The notes below the pieces were generated by a model that did no database searches, was not told where the DNA came from, and saw only the letters and a list, made by a program, of their open reading frames with translations. Made by a program: the position numbers and the translations under genes. Of a stretch of 15,077 bases of DNA, positions 7,893 to 15,044 are shown piece after piece (within the stretch, counting starts at the first letter, position 1; the number at the start of each line of letters is the position of its first letter). The DNA is taken from contig CAIODK010000141.1 of assembly GCA_903856995.1 (NCBI GenBank), forward strand, positions 1-15,077. Reading direction: 5' to 3'. This DNA comes from an uncultured Burkholderiales bacterium (lineage in GTDB: Bacteria > Pseudomonadota > Gammaproteobacteria > Burkholderiales > Burkholderiaceae_C).

Positions 7893-8726
7893 ATGACTAA
7901 CACTTCCTTATTAAATTCAACCTCCGATGCCTTGGTCGAGTTACGCGACCTTCGCTTTGGCTATGGTGAGCGCGTCATCTTGGATGGCATCACGCTCACC
8001 ATCCCGCGTGGCAAAGTGACGGCGCTCATGGGGGCTTCGGGCGGTGGCAAAACCACGGTGATGCGTTTGATTGGCGGGCAATACCGCGCTCAATCAGGCA
8101 GCTTGACGTTTGATGGCCAAGAGGTGGCCTCGCTTAACCCAACAGATTTGTACGCCGTGCGTCGCCGCATGGGCATGTTGTTTCAATTCGGTGCTTTGTT
8201 CACCGACTTGAGCGTGTTTGACAACGTGGCTTTCCCGTTGCGCGAGCACACCGACCTCAACGAATCCATGATTCGCGACATCGTCTTGATGAAACTCGAA
8301 GCCGTGGGGCTACGTGGCGCACGCGATTTGATGCCTAGCGAGATTTCCGGCGGCATGGCCCGCCGCGTCGCCTTGGCTCGCGCCATGGCGCTCGACCCAG
8401 AACTGATCATGTACGACGAGCCCTTTGCAGGCTTGGACCCAATTTCACTCGGGACTGCCGCGCGTTTGATTCGCCAGCTCAACGATACGCTGGGGCTCAC
8501 CAGCATCATCGTGTCGCACGATTTGGATGAGACCTTCCACATCGCCGACCAAGTGATTGTTTTGGCCAACGGCAAGATTGCCGCGCAAGGGACGCCAGAC
8601 GAAGTGCGCAACAGCACTGACCCGTTGGTGAAACAGTTTGTGACGGCAGCGCCCGATGGCCCTGTGCATTTTCACTACCCAGGTCCCTCAGTGGCGCAAG
8701 ACTTTGGCGTGGAGGGCGAAGCATGA
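7893..8726 (+). CDS. mlaF: Phospholipid ABC transporter ATP-binding protein MlaF
   Basis: This is the cytoplasmic ATPase of the MlaFEDB complex, which moves phospholipids between the inner membrane and the periplasmic carrier MlaC. From the ATG at 7893 it has 277 residues. Walker A is GASGGGKTT (47-55). The signature is a variant, ISGGMARRVALARA, characteristic of MlaF/Ttg2A. Walker B is LIMYDEPFAGLDP, and the switch histidine is in IIVSHDLDE. A C-terminal tail of about 40 residues follows the ATPase core, as in other MlaF proteins. A GTG at 7875 would add six residues, but it lies in the right half of the terminator hairpin, so I prefer the ATG. Neither start has a clear Shine-Dalgarno, so the mRNA may be short-leadered. 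The last four bases overlap mlaE (ATGA). Confidence 0.93.
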   Translation: MTNTSLLNSTSDALVELRDLRFGYGERVILDGITLTIPRGKVTALMGASGGGKTTVMRLIGGQYRAQSGSLTFDGQEVASLNPTDLYAVRRRMGMLFQFGALFTDLSVFDNVAFPLREHTDLNESMIRDIVLMKLEAVGLRGARDLMPSEISGGMARRVALARAMALDPELIMYDEPFAGLDPISLGTAARLIRQLNDTLGLTSIIVSHDLDETFHIADQVIVLANGKIAAQGTPDEVRNSTDPLVKQFVTAAPDGPVHFHYPGPSVAQDFGVEGEA

Positions 8727-9499
8727 AATTCCTCGCGAACTTAGGTTTTGCCGTGCGCAGCTACTTGGCTGGTTTGGGTTTGGGCGCACGTTTGTTTGTG
8801 CGTCTTGTGGCTGAGTTTGGCAGCAATATGCGCCGCTTCGGCTTGGTGCGTGACCAGGTGCATTTCTTGGGTAACTATTCGCTGGCCATCATCGCAGTGT
8901 CGGGTTTGTTTGTCGGCTTTGTGCTCAGCTTGCAGGGCTACTACACCTTGCAGCGTTACGGTTCATCCGAGGCTTTGGGCCTGTTGGTGGCTTTGAGTTT
9001 GGTGCGTGAACTTGGGCCCGTGGTCAGTGCTTTGCTTTTTGCAGGCCGTGCCGGCACATCGCTCACGGCTGAAATTGGTTTGATGAAAGCGGGCGAGCAG
9101 CTCAGCGCCATGGACATGATGGCGGTCGACCCCGTGCGACGTATCTTGGGTCCGCGCTTTTGGGGCGGCATCATCGCTTTGCCTTTGCTCTCGGCGGTGT
9201 TCAGCGCTGTGGGCATTTTGGGTGGCTGGATGGTGGGTGTGTTGATGATCGGCGTGGACGCCGGCTCATTCTGGAGCCAGATGCAAGGTGGCGTTGACGT
9301 TTGGAAAGACGTGGGCAACGGCGTGGTCAAGAGCATCGTGTTCGGTGTGACCGTCACGTTTGTGGCGCTGTTGCAAGGCTATGAAGCCCAGCCCACGCCT
9401 GAAGGTGTTTCGCGAGCGACGACCAAGACGGTCGTGGTCGCTTCGTTGGCTGTGTTGGGGTTGGACTTCATCCTCACCGCCATGATGTTTAGTATTTGA
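8723..9499 (+). CDS. mlaE: Phospholipid ABC transporter permease MlaE
   Basis: This 258-residue inner-membrane permease works with MlaF, MlaD and MlaB. An amphipathic N-terminal helix region (about 1-48) is followed by hydrophobic segments at about 51-71, 86-108, 148-176, 202-219 and 236-256. The family block LSLVRELGPVVSALLFAGRAGTSLTAEIG (about 91-119) is followed by MKAGEQLSAMDMMAVDP (about 121-137), the region that couples to the ATPase. The length is the family norm (about 260). The start overlaps the mlaF stop as ATGA, which implies translational coupling and near-equal output of the two subunits. Confidence 0.95.
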   Translation: MKFLANLGFAVRSYLAGLGLGARLFVRLVAEFGSNMRRFGLVRDQVHFLGNYSLAIIAVSGLFVGFVLSLQGYYTLQRYGSSEALGLLVALSLVRELGPVVSALLFAGRAGTSLTAEIGLMKAGEQLSAMDMMAVDPVRRILGPRFWGGIIALPLLSAVFSAVGILGGWMVGVLMIGVDAGSFWSQMQGGVDVWKDVGNGVVKSIVFGVTVTFVALLQGYEAQPTPEGVSRATTKTVVVASLAVLGLDFILTAMMFSI

Positions 9500-9514
9500 T
9501 GAATCGAGGAAGCT

Positions 9515-9994
9515 ATGCAACGCTCCAAAAATGATGTGTGGGTAGGTTTGTTTGTGCTCTTGGGCGCAGCGGCGATTTTGTTTTTGGCTTTGAAGTCAGC
9601 CAATTTGTTGACTTTAAATTTCCAGTCCAATTACGCCGTGACTGGTCGATTTGACAACATTGGTGGACTGAAGCGTCAAGCCGCTGTCAAAAGCGCAGGC
9701 GTGGTGGTGGGCCGTGTGGAGTCGGTCACGTTTGACGACAAAACTTTCCAAGCCACGGTGACCATGAGCCTTGAGAGTCGCTACCAGTTCCCCAAAGACA
9801 GCTCCTTGAAGATCCTCACCAGTGGCTTGTTGGGTGAGCAATACATTGGCATCGAGGCGGGTTCTGAGGCCGAAAACTTGGCCGGCGGGGACCGCATCCA
9901 ATCCACCCAATCCGCGGTGGTGCTAGAGAATTTGATCAGCCAGTTCTTGTTCAACAAAGCAGCGGAGCCAACACCTGAGAAGGGTGGCAAATGA
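9515..9994 (+). CDS. mlaD: MCE-domain phospholipid-binding protein MlaD
   Basis: MlaD is anchored in the inner membrane and forms a hexameric MCE ring through which lipids pass between MlaE and MlaC. The 159-residue protein has one N-terminal membrane helix (about 8-27) and an MCE domain (about 38-116, with FDNIGGLKRQAAVKSAGVVVGRV and SLKILTSGLLGEQYIGIEAG). A short hydrophobic stretch follows (AVVLENLISQFLF), matching the C-terminal helix that lines the ring pore. The tail after it is short, so the protein is smaller than E. coli MlaD (183 residues). GAGGA at 9506-9510 is a good Shine-Dalgarno 4 bases before the ATG. The stop overlaps the mlaA start. Confidence 0.94.
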   Translation: MQRSKNDVWVGLFVLLGAAAILFLALKSANLLTLNFQSNYAVTGRFDNIGGLKRQAAVKSAGVVVGRVESVTFDDKTFQATVTMSLESRYQFPKDSSLKILTSGLLGEQYIGIEAGSEAENLAGGDRIQSTQSAVVLENLISQFLFNKAAEPTPEKGGK

Positions 9995-10749
9995 TGCGTG
10001 GATTTAGCAAGCATGGATGCATGAGCGCGGCCTTGGTTGTGCTGGTGATGCTGAGCACTGCTTGTGCGTCAGGCCCCAACACCAACCCCAAAGACCCCTG
10101 GGAGCCGATGAACCGAAGTGTTTCCAAGTTCAACGACACCTTGGATGACAACATCCTCAAACCGGCGGCCATCGGCTACCGCGATTACACGCCGAAGCCT
10201 GTGCAAACCGGGGTAAGTAACTTTTTCCGCAACCTGTCGGACGTGTTCTCGACGGCCAACAACGGCTTGCAACTCAAAGGCCGTGAGACGGCAGAGTCCT
10301 TGATGCGTGTGGTGGTGAATACCGTGTTGGGTATCTACGGCATCTTTGACGTGGCGACTGAGATCGGCTTACATCGCCACCCCGAAGATTTTGGCCAAAC
10401 CCTGGGTTACTGGGGCGTGCCTGATGGCCCGTATATCGTGTTGCCTGTGTTTGGGCCCTCCACTGTGCGTGATACATCTGTGCTGCCATTGGAGTTTGCG
10501 ACTGACTTTGTGGGCAACCACGACGTGGTGGTGGAGCGCAACCTAGCGCAGGTGACACGCGTCGTCGACAAGCGTGCGAGGTTGTTGCAAGCCTCGGACT
10601 TGTTGTCTGGTGCGGCGATTGATAAGTACAGTTTCACGCGTGATGCGTATTTGCAATACCGCCGCAACCAGGTGTATGACGGTAATCCGCCTGGCGACGA
10701 TGAGTTGCCTGACCCGAGTGCTGAGCCTGCCGTGCCGTCGGCCAAATAA
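9991..10749 (+). CDS. mlaA: Outer-membrane lipoprotein MlaA (VacJ)
   Basis: MlaA sits in the outer membrane beside a porin and removes misplaced phospholipids from the outer leaflet, handing them to MlaC. The 252-residue product begins with a lipoprotein signal ending LSTAC, with lipidated Cys25; the -3 residue is Ser, slightly off the ideal lipobox. The MlaA/VacJ domain starts at DPWEPMNRSVSKFND. It includes FFRNLSDVFSTANNGLQ, RVVVNTVLGIYGIFDVA and EDFGQTLGYWGVPDGPYIVLPVFGPSTVRD, the family's strongest signature. The C-terminal tail is acidic and Pro-rich. Two ATGs stand in tandem (9991, 9994); the first overlaps the mlaD stop. Unlike E. coli, where mlaA is a separate locus, it is inside the mla operon here. 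Confidence 0.95.
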   Translation: MMRGFSKHGCMSAALVVLVMLSTACASGPNTNPKDPWEPMNRSVSKFNDTLDDNILKPAAIGYRDYTPKPVQTGVSNFFRNLSDVFSTANNGLQLKGRETAESLMRVVVNTVLGIYGIFDVATEIGLHRHPEDFGQTLGYWGVPDGPYIVLPVFGPSTVRDTSVLPLEFATDFVGNHDVVVERNLAQVTRVVDKRARLLQASDLLSGAAIDKYSFTRDAYLQYRRNQVYDGNPPGDDELPDPSAEPAVPSAK

Positions 10750-10795
10750 AGCTGTCGAGCGTTGAAGAAATATGAATCCTTTGGAGTTTGAACCC

Positions 10796-11440
10796 ATGAG
10801 CCGCTTTTTGTCACGTCGTACGATTTCTGTTTGGCTACTCGGTGCAGTTTGCGCATTGGGCATGGCGGGCGCAGTGCGAGCCGCAGAAGAATCTGCCGAT
10901 GCGTTCATCAAACGCGTGTCCTCCGACATCTTGGATTCGATCAAGGCAGATAAGTCCATTCAAAACGGTGACGTAAACAAAATCGGGGTCTTGGTGGATC
11001 AGCGCGTCATGCCGAACGTGAACTTTTTGCGCATGACCGCGTCTGCTGTGGGGCCCACTTGGCGTCAGTCGTCACCTGAGCAGCAAAAACGCTTGCAAGA
11101 AGAGTTCAAAGTCTTGTTGGTGCGCACCTATTCCGGCGCTTTAGGCCAAGTCAGTGACCAATCTATTTCCATCAAACCCCTGCGCGCGGCCGCGGATGAC
11201 AAAGAAGTTTTGGTTCGCACCGAGGTGCGCGGCAAAGGTGACCCCATCCAGCTGGACTACCGTGTGGAAAAGTCGGCGGATGGCGCAAGCTGGAAGGTGT
11301 ACAACATGAACGTGATGGGTGTTTGGTTGGTCGAGAATTACCGAAGCCAGTTTGCCCAAGAAATCAACGCCAAAGGCGTGGATGGCTTGATTGCCAGCTT
11401 GGCCGACCGCAACAAAACCAATGCACGAGCAGCCAAATAA
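10796..11440 (+). CDS. mlaC: Periplasmic phospholipid carrier MlaC (Ttg2D)
   Basis: MlaC shuttles one phospholipid at a time across the periplasm between MlaA and MlaD. I place the start at the ATG at 10796 (214 residues), not the in-frame ATG at 10772. From 10796 the protein starts with a textbook signal peptide (basic MSRFLSRR, hydrophobic core, AVRA cleavage site near residue 29), and TTTGGAG at 10780-10785 gives a Shine-Dalgarno about 10 bases upstream. The longer form would put the acidic residues MNPLEFEP before the signal. The mature part matches the Tol_Tol_Ttg2 family: VLVDQRVMPNVNF, RQSSPEQQKRLQEEFKVLLVRTYSGAL, and the end MNVMGVWLVENYRSQFAQEINAKGVDGLIASL. Confidence 0.93.
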   Translation: MSRFLSRRTISVWLLGAVCALGMAGAVRAAEESADAFIKRVSSDILDSIKADKSIQNGDVNKIGVLVDQRVMPNVNFLRMTASAVGPTWRQSSPEQQKRLQEEFKVLLVRTYSGALGQVSDQSISIKPLRAAADDKEVLVRTEVRGKGDPIQLDYRVEKSADGASWKVYNMNVMGVWLVENYRSQFAQEINAKGVDGLIASLADRNKTNARAAK

Positions 11441-11443
11441 ACC

Positions 11444-11731
11444 ATGACCGCCACCTACACCTCCGTCGTTTTGCCTGCTGTCGTGATGCAGGCCCAGGCC
11501 CAATCCGTGGCGGATGGTCTGGCGCCGCTGTTGGCGGCTTGTGTGGTCGAAGGCGGCGAGGCCGTTTTGGATGCATCGTCCTTGGTTCGATTTGATTCCT
11601 CCGCCTTGGCCGTGATTTTGGCTTGTCGCCGGGCTGTTTTGGCCAAAGGCGCGCAGCTGCGCATCACAGGTTTGCCTGCGCGCGCCCAAGCCTTGGCCAA
11701 GGCCTACGGCCTGAGCGACCTGTTCCACTGA
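11444..11731 (+). CDS. mlaB: STAS-domain protein MlaB
   Basis: MlaB is a small cytoplasmic STAS protein that binds MlaF and stabilises or activates the MlaFEDB transporter. The 95-residue product has the STAS pattern: LDASSLVRFDSSALAVILACRRAV (about 42-65) with DSS at 51-53, the position of the conserved Ser/Thr. It continues with GAQLRITGLPARAQALAKAYGLSDLF at the C-terminus. It starts 3 bases after the mlaC stop, so coupling is likely. Sequence similarity alone would allow an anti-sigma-factor antagonist, but the context makes MlaB clear. It is the last gene of the mla set; a 72-bp gap follows. Confidence 0.9.
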   Translation: MTATYTSVVLPAVVMQAQAQSVADGLAPLLAACVVEGGEAVLDASSLVRFDSSALAVILACRRAVLAKGAQLRITGLPARAQALAKAYGLSDLFH

Positions 11732-11742
11732 AACAATCCTTC

Positions 11743-11760
11743 GGCGCCTAATTTGGTGCC
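11743..11760 (+). other. Small hairpin between mlaB and the ABC-2 genes
   Basis: GGCGCC (11743-11748) and GGTGCC (11755-11760) form a 6-bp stem with one G-U pair around the loop TAATTT. No T-run follows, so it is a poor intrinsic terminator. It may be a weak pause, a processing site, or chance. It is the only structure I see in the 72-bp gap besides the TAAAAT box. Confidence 0.3.
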
Positions 11761-11785
11761 AGTCATGTGGGCATCGGTAAAGCCT

Positions 11786-11791
11786 TAAAAT
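11786..11791 (+). promoter_or_regulatory. Possible -10 element before the ABC-2 exporter genes
   Basis: TAAAAT (5 of 6 to consensus) lies 12 bases before the ATG at 11804, and TAAAATC-type boxes close to start codons are common in this group. No recognisable -35 is found 16-18 bp upstream. If used, the leader would be only a few bases long. AAAGG at 11793-11797 could serve as a Shine-Dalgarno if transcription starts further upstream. Confidence 0.3.
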
Positions 11792-11803
11792 CAAAGGCTA
11801 CTC

Positions 11804-12721
11804 ATGCCCGCTATTTCTTTCCAATCCGTTTTCAAAACCTTTCAGACCGCCCGAGGCCCGTTCCAGGCGCTCGATGGCGTGCGCTTTGACATTCAAGACG
11901 GCGAGTTCTTTGGACTCCTAGGCCCGAACGGGGCGGGTAAGACCACGCTCATCAGCATCTTGGCCGGTTTAGCCCAGGCAACGTCGGGCTCAGTGCTTGT
12001 GCACGGCGTCGATGTGGCGACCCAATCCGCCAGAGCCCGCCGAATGCTAGGCGTCGTGCCGCAAGAGCTGGTGTTCGACCCGTTCTTCAATGTGCGCGAA
12101 GCCTTGAAGTTCCAGTCTGGCTACTTTGGCGTCAAACACAACGACGATTGGATTGACGAGCTGTTGCACAGCCTTGGGCTGACTGACAAAGCCAATCACA
12201 ACATGCGCCAACTCTCAGGCGGCATGAAGCGCCGCATGTTGGTGGCGCAGGCTTTGGTGCACAAGCCACCGGTCATCGTGCTCGATGAGCCCACCGCCGG
12301 TGTCGACGTGGAATTGCGTCAAACCTTGTGGCAGTTCATTGCCAAGCTCAACCGCGAGGGCAGCACCGTGCTGTTGACCACGCATTACCTTGAAGAAGCG
12401 GAGGCTTTATGCGGCCGCATCGCCATGCTCAAAAATGGCAAAGTGGTGGCGCTGGACAGCACCACTGAGTTGCTGAAAGCCGCCTCCAGCAATGTGCTGC
12501 GTTTCAAACTTGATGCAGAGCTGCCGCCCGAACTGGCCGCCAAAGCTCGCGTGACAGGCCGCATCGTGCAGTTCCCAGCCAATGACGCGTTGGAGATTGA
12601 GCGTTACTTGGCCGCCGTGCGTGAAGCCGGTTTGCAAGCCCAAGACGTGGAAATTCGCAAAGCCGATTTGGAAGACGTGTTCCTCGATGTGATGCACCAG
12701 CACGAAGGGAGCCGCGCATGA
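11804..12721 (+). CDS. yadG: ABC-2 type exporter ATP-binding protein, YadG-like
   Basis: The 305-residue ATPase is of the YadG/NatA/CcmA group of ABC-2 exporters and would power the permease encoded next. Walker A is GPNGAGKTT (40-48). The signature is LSGGMKRRM (137-145), Walker B is VIVLDEPTAGVD (157-168), and the switch histidine is in LLTTHYLEEAE. A C-terminal domain of about 90 residues follows, ending in DLEDVFLDVM, the usual end motif of this group. The substrate is not shown by the sequence. Its place between mlaB and ibaG suggests an envelope-related job, but this is inference. The stop overlaps the permease start (ATGA). Symbol by similarity to E. coli YadG (308 residues). Confidence 0.88.
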   Translation: MPAISFQSVFKTFQTARGPFQALDGVRFDIQDGEFFGLLGPNGAGKTTLISILAGLAQATSGSVLVHGVDVATQSARARRMLGVVPQELVFDPFFNVREALKFQSGYFGVKHNDDWIDELLHSLGLTDKANHNMRQLSGGMKRRMLVAQALVHKPPVIVLDEPTAGVDVELRQTLWQFIAKLNREGSTVLLTTHYLEEAEALCGRIAMLKNGKVVALDSTTELLKAASSNVLRFKLDAELPPELAAKARVTGRIVQFPANDALEIERYLAAVREAGLQAQDVEIRKADLEDVFLDVMHQHEGSRA

Positions 12722-13500
12722 TGACCGGCTGGACTATGTTGTTTTACAAGGAAGTGCTGCGCTTTTGGAAAGTGGGCTTCCAAACTGTGGCCGCTCCTGT
12801 GTTGACGGCCGTCATGTACTTGATGATTTTTGGCCATGTACTTGAAGCGCATGTGCAGGTGTACGACGGGGTGAGCTACACCGCGTTTTTGATCCCTGGT
12901 CTGGTGATGATGAGCGTGTTGCAAAACGCGTTTGCCAACAGCTCCTCGTCGATGGTCCAAAGCAAGATCATGGGTAATTTGGTGTTCTTGTTGCTGACGC
13001 CGTTGTCGCACTGGAGCTGGTTCTTTGCCTATGCCTTGTCTGCCATGGTGCGTGGACTCGTGGTGGGTATGGGGGTGATGTTGGCTGGCGTGCTGTTTGT
13101 GTGGCAATCGTCGGTCTTGAATTTCTCGCTGATGCCTTCCGAGCCAATGTGGGCCATCGTGTTTGCCGTGGTGGGTGCACTCATGCTCGGCACCATGGGT
13201 TTGATCGCTGGTTTGTGGGCCGATAAGTTTGACCAAATGGCCGCTTTCCAAAACTTCATCATCATGCCGATGACATTTTTGAGCGGCGTGTTTTATTCCA
13301 TCCACTCGCTGCCGAGCTTTTGGCAAAGTGCGAGCCACATCAACCCGTTCTTCTACATGATTGACGGATTCCGTTTCGGTTTCTTTGGCAAGAGCGATGT
13401 CTCGCCTTGGCTGAGTCTCGGGGTGGTGGGCGTTTGTTTGTGTTTGGTGTCGGCCTTGGCGTTGCATTTGCTGCGCACGGGCTACAAGATTCGAGGCTAA
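12718..13500 (+). CDS. yadH: ABC-2 type exporter permease, YadH-like
   Basis: A 260-residue inner-membrane permease with about six hydrophobic segments (roughly 21-40, 55-72, 103-128, 144-167, 178-196, 232-252). The block MTFLSGVFYSIHSLPSFWQSASHINPFFYMIDGFRFGFFG (about 185-224) is the family signature of ABC-2 permeases (YadH/NodJ type). It pairs with the ATPase encoded immediately upstream, with which it overlaps by 4 bases. Two ATGs stand in tandem (12718, 12721); either could start it. The transported molecule is unknown. NodJ-type homologues export lipo-oligosaccharides and others export drugs, so neither can be assumed. Confidence 0.88.
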   Translation: MMTGWTMLFYKEVLRFWKVGFQTVAAPVLTAVMYLMIFGHVLEAHVQVYDGVSYTAFLIPGLVMMSVLQNAFANSSSSMVQSKIMGNLVFLLLTPLSHWSWFFAYALSAMVRGLVVGMGVMLAGVLFVWQSSVLNFSLMPSEPMWAIVFAVVGALMLGTMGLIAGLWADKFDQMAAFQNFIIMPMTFLSGVFYSIHSLPSFWQSASHINPFFYMIDGFRFGFFGKSDVSPWLSLGVVGVCLCLVSALALHLLRTGYKIRG

Positions 13501-13510
13501 AAGGTTTGAC

Positions 13511-13756
13511 ATGACTGCACAAGAACTACAGGCATTGATTGCCGCTCACCTGCCCTGCGAGCACCTGCATGTCGAGGGTGATGGTCGCCATTGGTACGCC
13601 ACACTGGTGTCGGCAGAGTTTGAGGGCAAACGCCTCATCCAACGTCACCAACGGGTGTACGCCACCTTGGGCGAAAAAATCAAGAACGATGAAGTGCATG
13701 CTTTGTCCATGAAAACCTACACGCCTGCCGAATGGCAAGCCGTACCTCAAGCTTAA
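13511..13756 (+). CDS. ibaG: BolA family protein IbaG (YrbA)
   Basis: An 81-residue BolA-fold protein. The family core is GDGRHWYATLVSAEFEGKRLIQRHQRVYATLGEKI, followed by NDEVHALSMKTYTPAEW. BolA/IbaG proteins pair with monothiol glutaredoxins and take part in iron-sulfur cluster handling; IbaG is also linked to acid stress in E. coli. I name it IbaG rather than BolA because it lies directly before murA, as in the E. coli order mla-ibaG-murA. AAAGG ends 6 bases before the ATG, making a good Shine-Dalgarno. It is 10 bases from the permease gene and 7 bases from murA, so it is probably co-transcribed with both. Confidence 0.9.
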   Translation: MTAQELQALIAAHLPCEHLHVEGDGRHWYATLVSAEFEGKRLIQRHQRVYATLGEKIKNDEVHALSMKTYTPAEWQAVPQA

Positions 13757-13763
13757 GAAAAAT

Positions 13764-15044
13764 ATGGACAAATTACTCATTCGGGGCGGCCGCCCACTCC
13801 ATGGTGACGTGCTGATTTCTGGCGCAAAAAACGCGGCCCTGCCCGAGCTGTGCGCGGCCTTGTTGACAGACCAGCCGGTGACCTTGCTCAACGTGCCACA
13901 GTTGCAAGACGTTGCCACCATGCTCAAGCTCATCCGCAACATGGGTGTGACTGCCGAGCGCGCTGATGACGGTACTGTCAGCTTGGATGCGGGTGGTTTG
14001 AACAACCCCGAGGCGCCCTACGAATTGGTCAAGACCATGCGCGCCTCTGTGTTGGCGTTGGGCCCTTTGTTAGCCCGATTTGGCCACGCCAAGGTGTCGC
14101 TGCCTGGCGGTTGCGCCATTGGCTCACGCCCTGTGGACCAGCACTTGAAAGGCTTGCAAGCCATGGGTGCCGAGATTGATGTGGACCACGGCTACATGAT
14201 CGCCAAGCTGAGCGGCGGACGTACACGCCTCACCGGTGCGCGCATCGCGACAGACATGGTCACTGTCACCGGCACCGAAAACTTTTTGATGGCTGCAGCG
14301 TTGGCCGAGGGTGAAACCGTTTTAGAAAACGCAGCCCAAGAGCCAGAGATCCCTGACTTGGCCGAAATGCTGATCGCCATGGGCGCGAAGATTGAAGGTC
14401 ATGGCACCAGCCGCATCCACATCCAAGGTGTGGCGCGTTTGCACGGTTGCACCCACAAAGTGGTGGCTGACCGCATTGAAGCGGGTACTTTTTTGTGCGC
14501 CGTGGCTGCAACCGGCGGTGATGTGTTTTTGCGCCACGCCCGTGCCGACCATTTGGAAGCCGTCATCGACAAGCTGCGCGATGCGGGCGCCACCGTCACG
14601 TCAAACGCCGAAGGCATTCGCATCCAAGGCACAGCGCCAGCGTATGAACACCTCAAGGCGCAAAACTTCCGCACCACCGAATACCCAGGCTTTCCTACCG
14701 ACATGCAAGCGCAGTTCATGGTGTTGAACGCGATCGCCAAGGGTGCGTCTAAAGTGACAGAAACGATTTTTGAAAACCGCTTCATGCACGTCAACGAGTT
14801 GGTGCGCTTGGGCGCGCACATTCAAATCGACGGCAAAGTGGCAGTTCTCGAGGGCGTGCCAAAGCTTTCAGGCGCAACAGTGATGGCCACCGATCTGCGT
14901 GCGTCTGCCTCTTTGGTGATTGCGGGCTTGGTGGCGGACGGCGAGACTTTGGTGGACCGCATCTATCACTTAGACCGTGGCTACGACAAGATGGAAGCCA
15001 AGCTGCGTGCCATTGGCGCTGACATTGAAAGGGTCAAATCATGA
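13764..15044 (+). CDS. murA: UDP-N-acetylglucosamine 1-carboxyvinyltransferase MurA
   Basis: MurA transfers enolpyruvyl from phosphoenolpyruvate to UDP-GlcNAc, the first committed step of peptidoglycan synthesis in the cytoplasm. The 426-residue product is close to the usual 419. Lys22-Asn23 in SGAKNAALP is the substrate-binding pair. The catalytic loop is LPGGCAIGSRPVDQH with Cys117, matching Cys115 of E. coli, so the enzyme has the residue that fosfomycin modifies. Later landmarks are NFLMAAALAEGETVLENAAQEPEI, RIEAGTF, TEYPGFPTDMQAQFM (the Asp is the catalytic base region) and the C-terminal DRGYDKMEAKLRAIGA. The Shine-Dalgarno is weak. The stop overlaps hisG. Confidence 0.98.
   Translation: MDKLLIRGGRPLHGDVLISGAKNAALPELCAALLTDQPVTLLNVPQLQDVATMLKLIRNMGVTAERADDGTVSLDAGGLNNPEAPYELVKTMRASVLALGPLLARFGHAKVSLPGGCAIGSRPVDQHLKGLQAMGAEIDVDHGYMIAKLSGGRTRLTGARIATDMVTVTGTENFLMAAALAEGETVLENAAQEPEIPDLAEMLIAMGAKIEGHGTSRIHIQGVARLHGCTHKVVADRIEAGTFLCAVAATGGDVFLRHARADHLEAVIDKLRDAGATVTSNAEGIRIQGTAPAYEHLKAQNFRTTEYPGFPTDMQAQFMVLNAIAKGASKVTETIFENRFMHVNELVRLGAHIQIDGKVAVLEGVPKLSGATVMATDLRASASLVIAGLVADGETLVDRIYHLDRGYDKMEAKLRAIGADIERVKS

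Noticed and set aside
12604..13512. Antisense 302-residue open frame opposite yadG/yadH
   Set aside because: The composition is extreme in His, Gln and Arg (the complement of membrane-protein codons). No motif or plausible start context is present, so it is a shadow of yadH.
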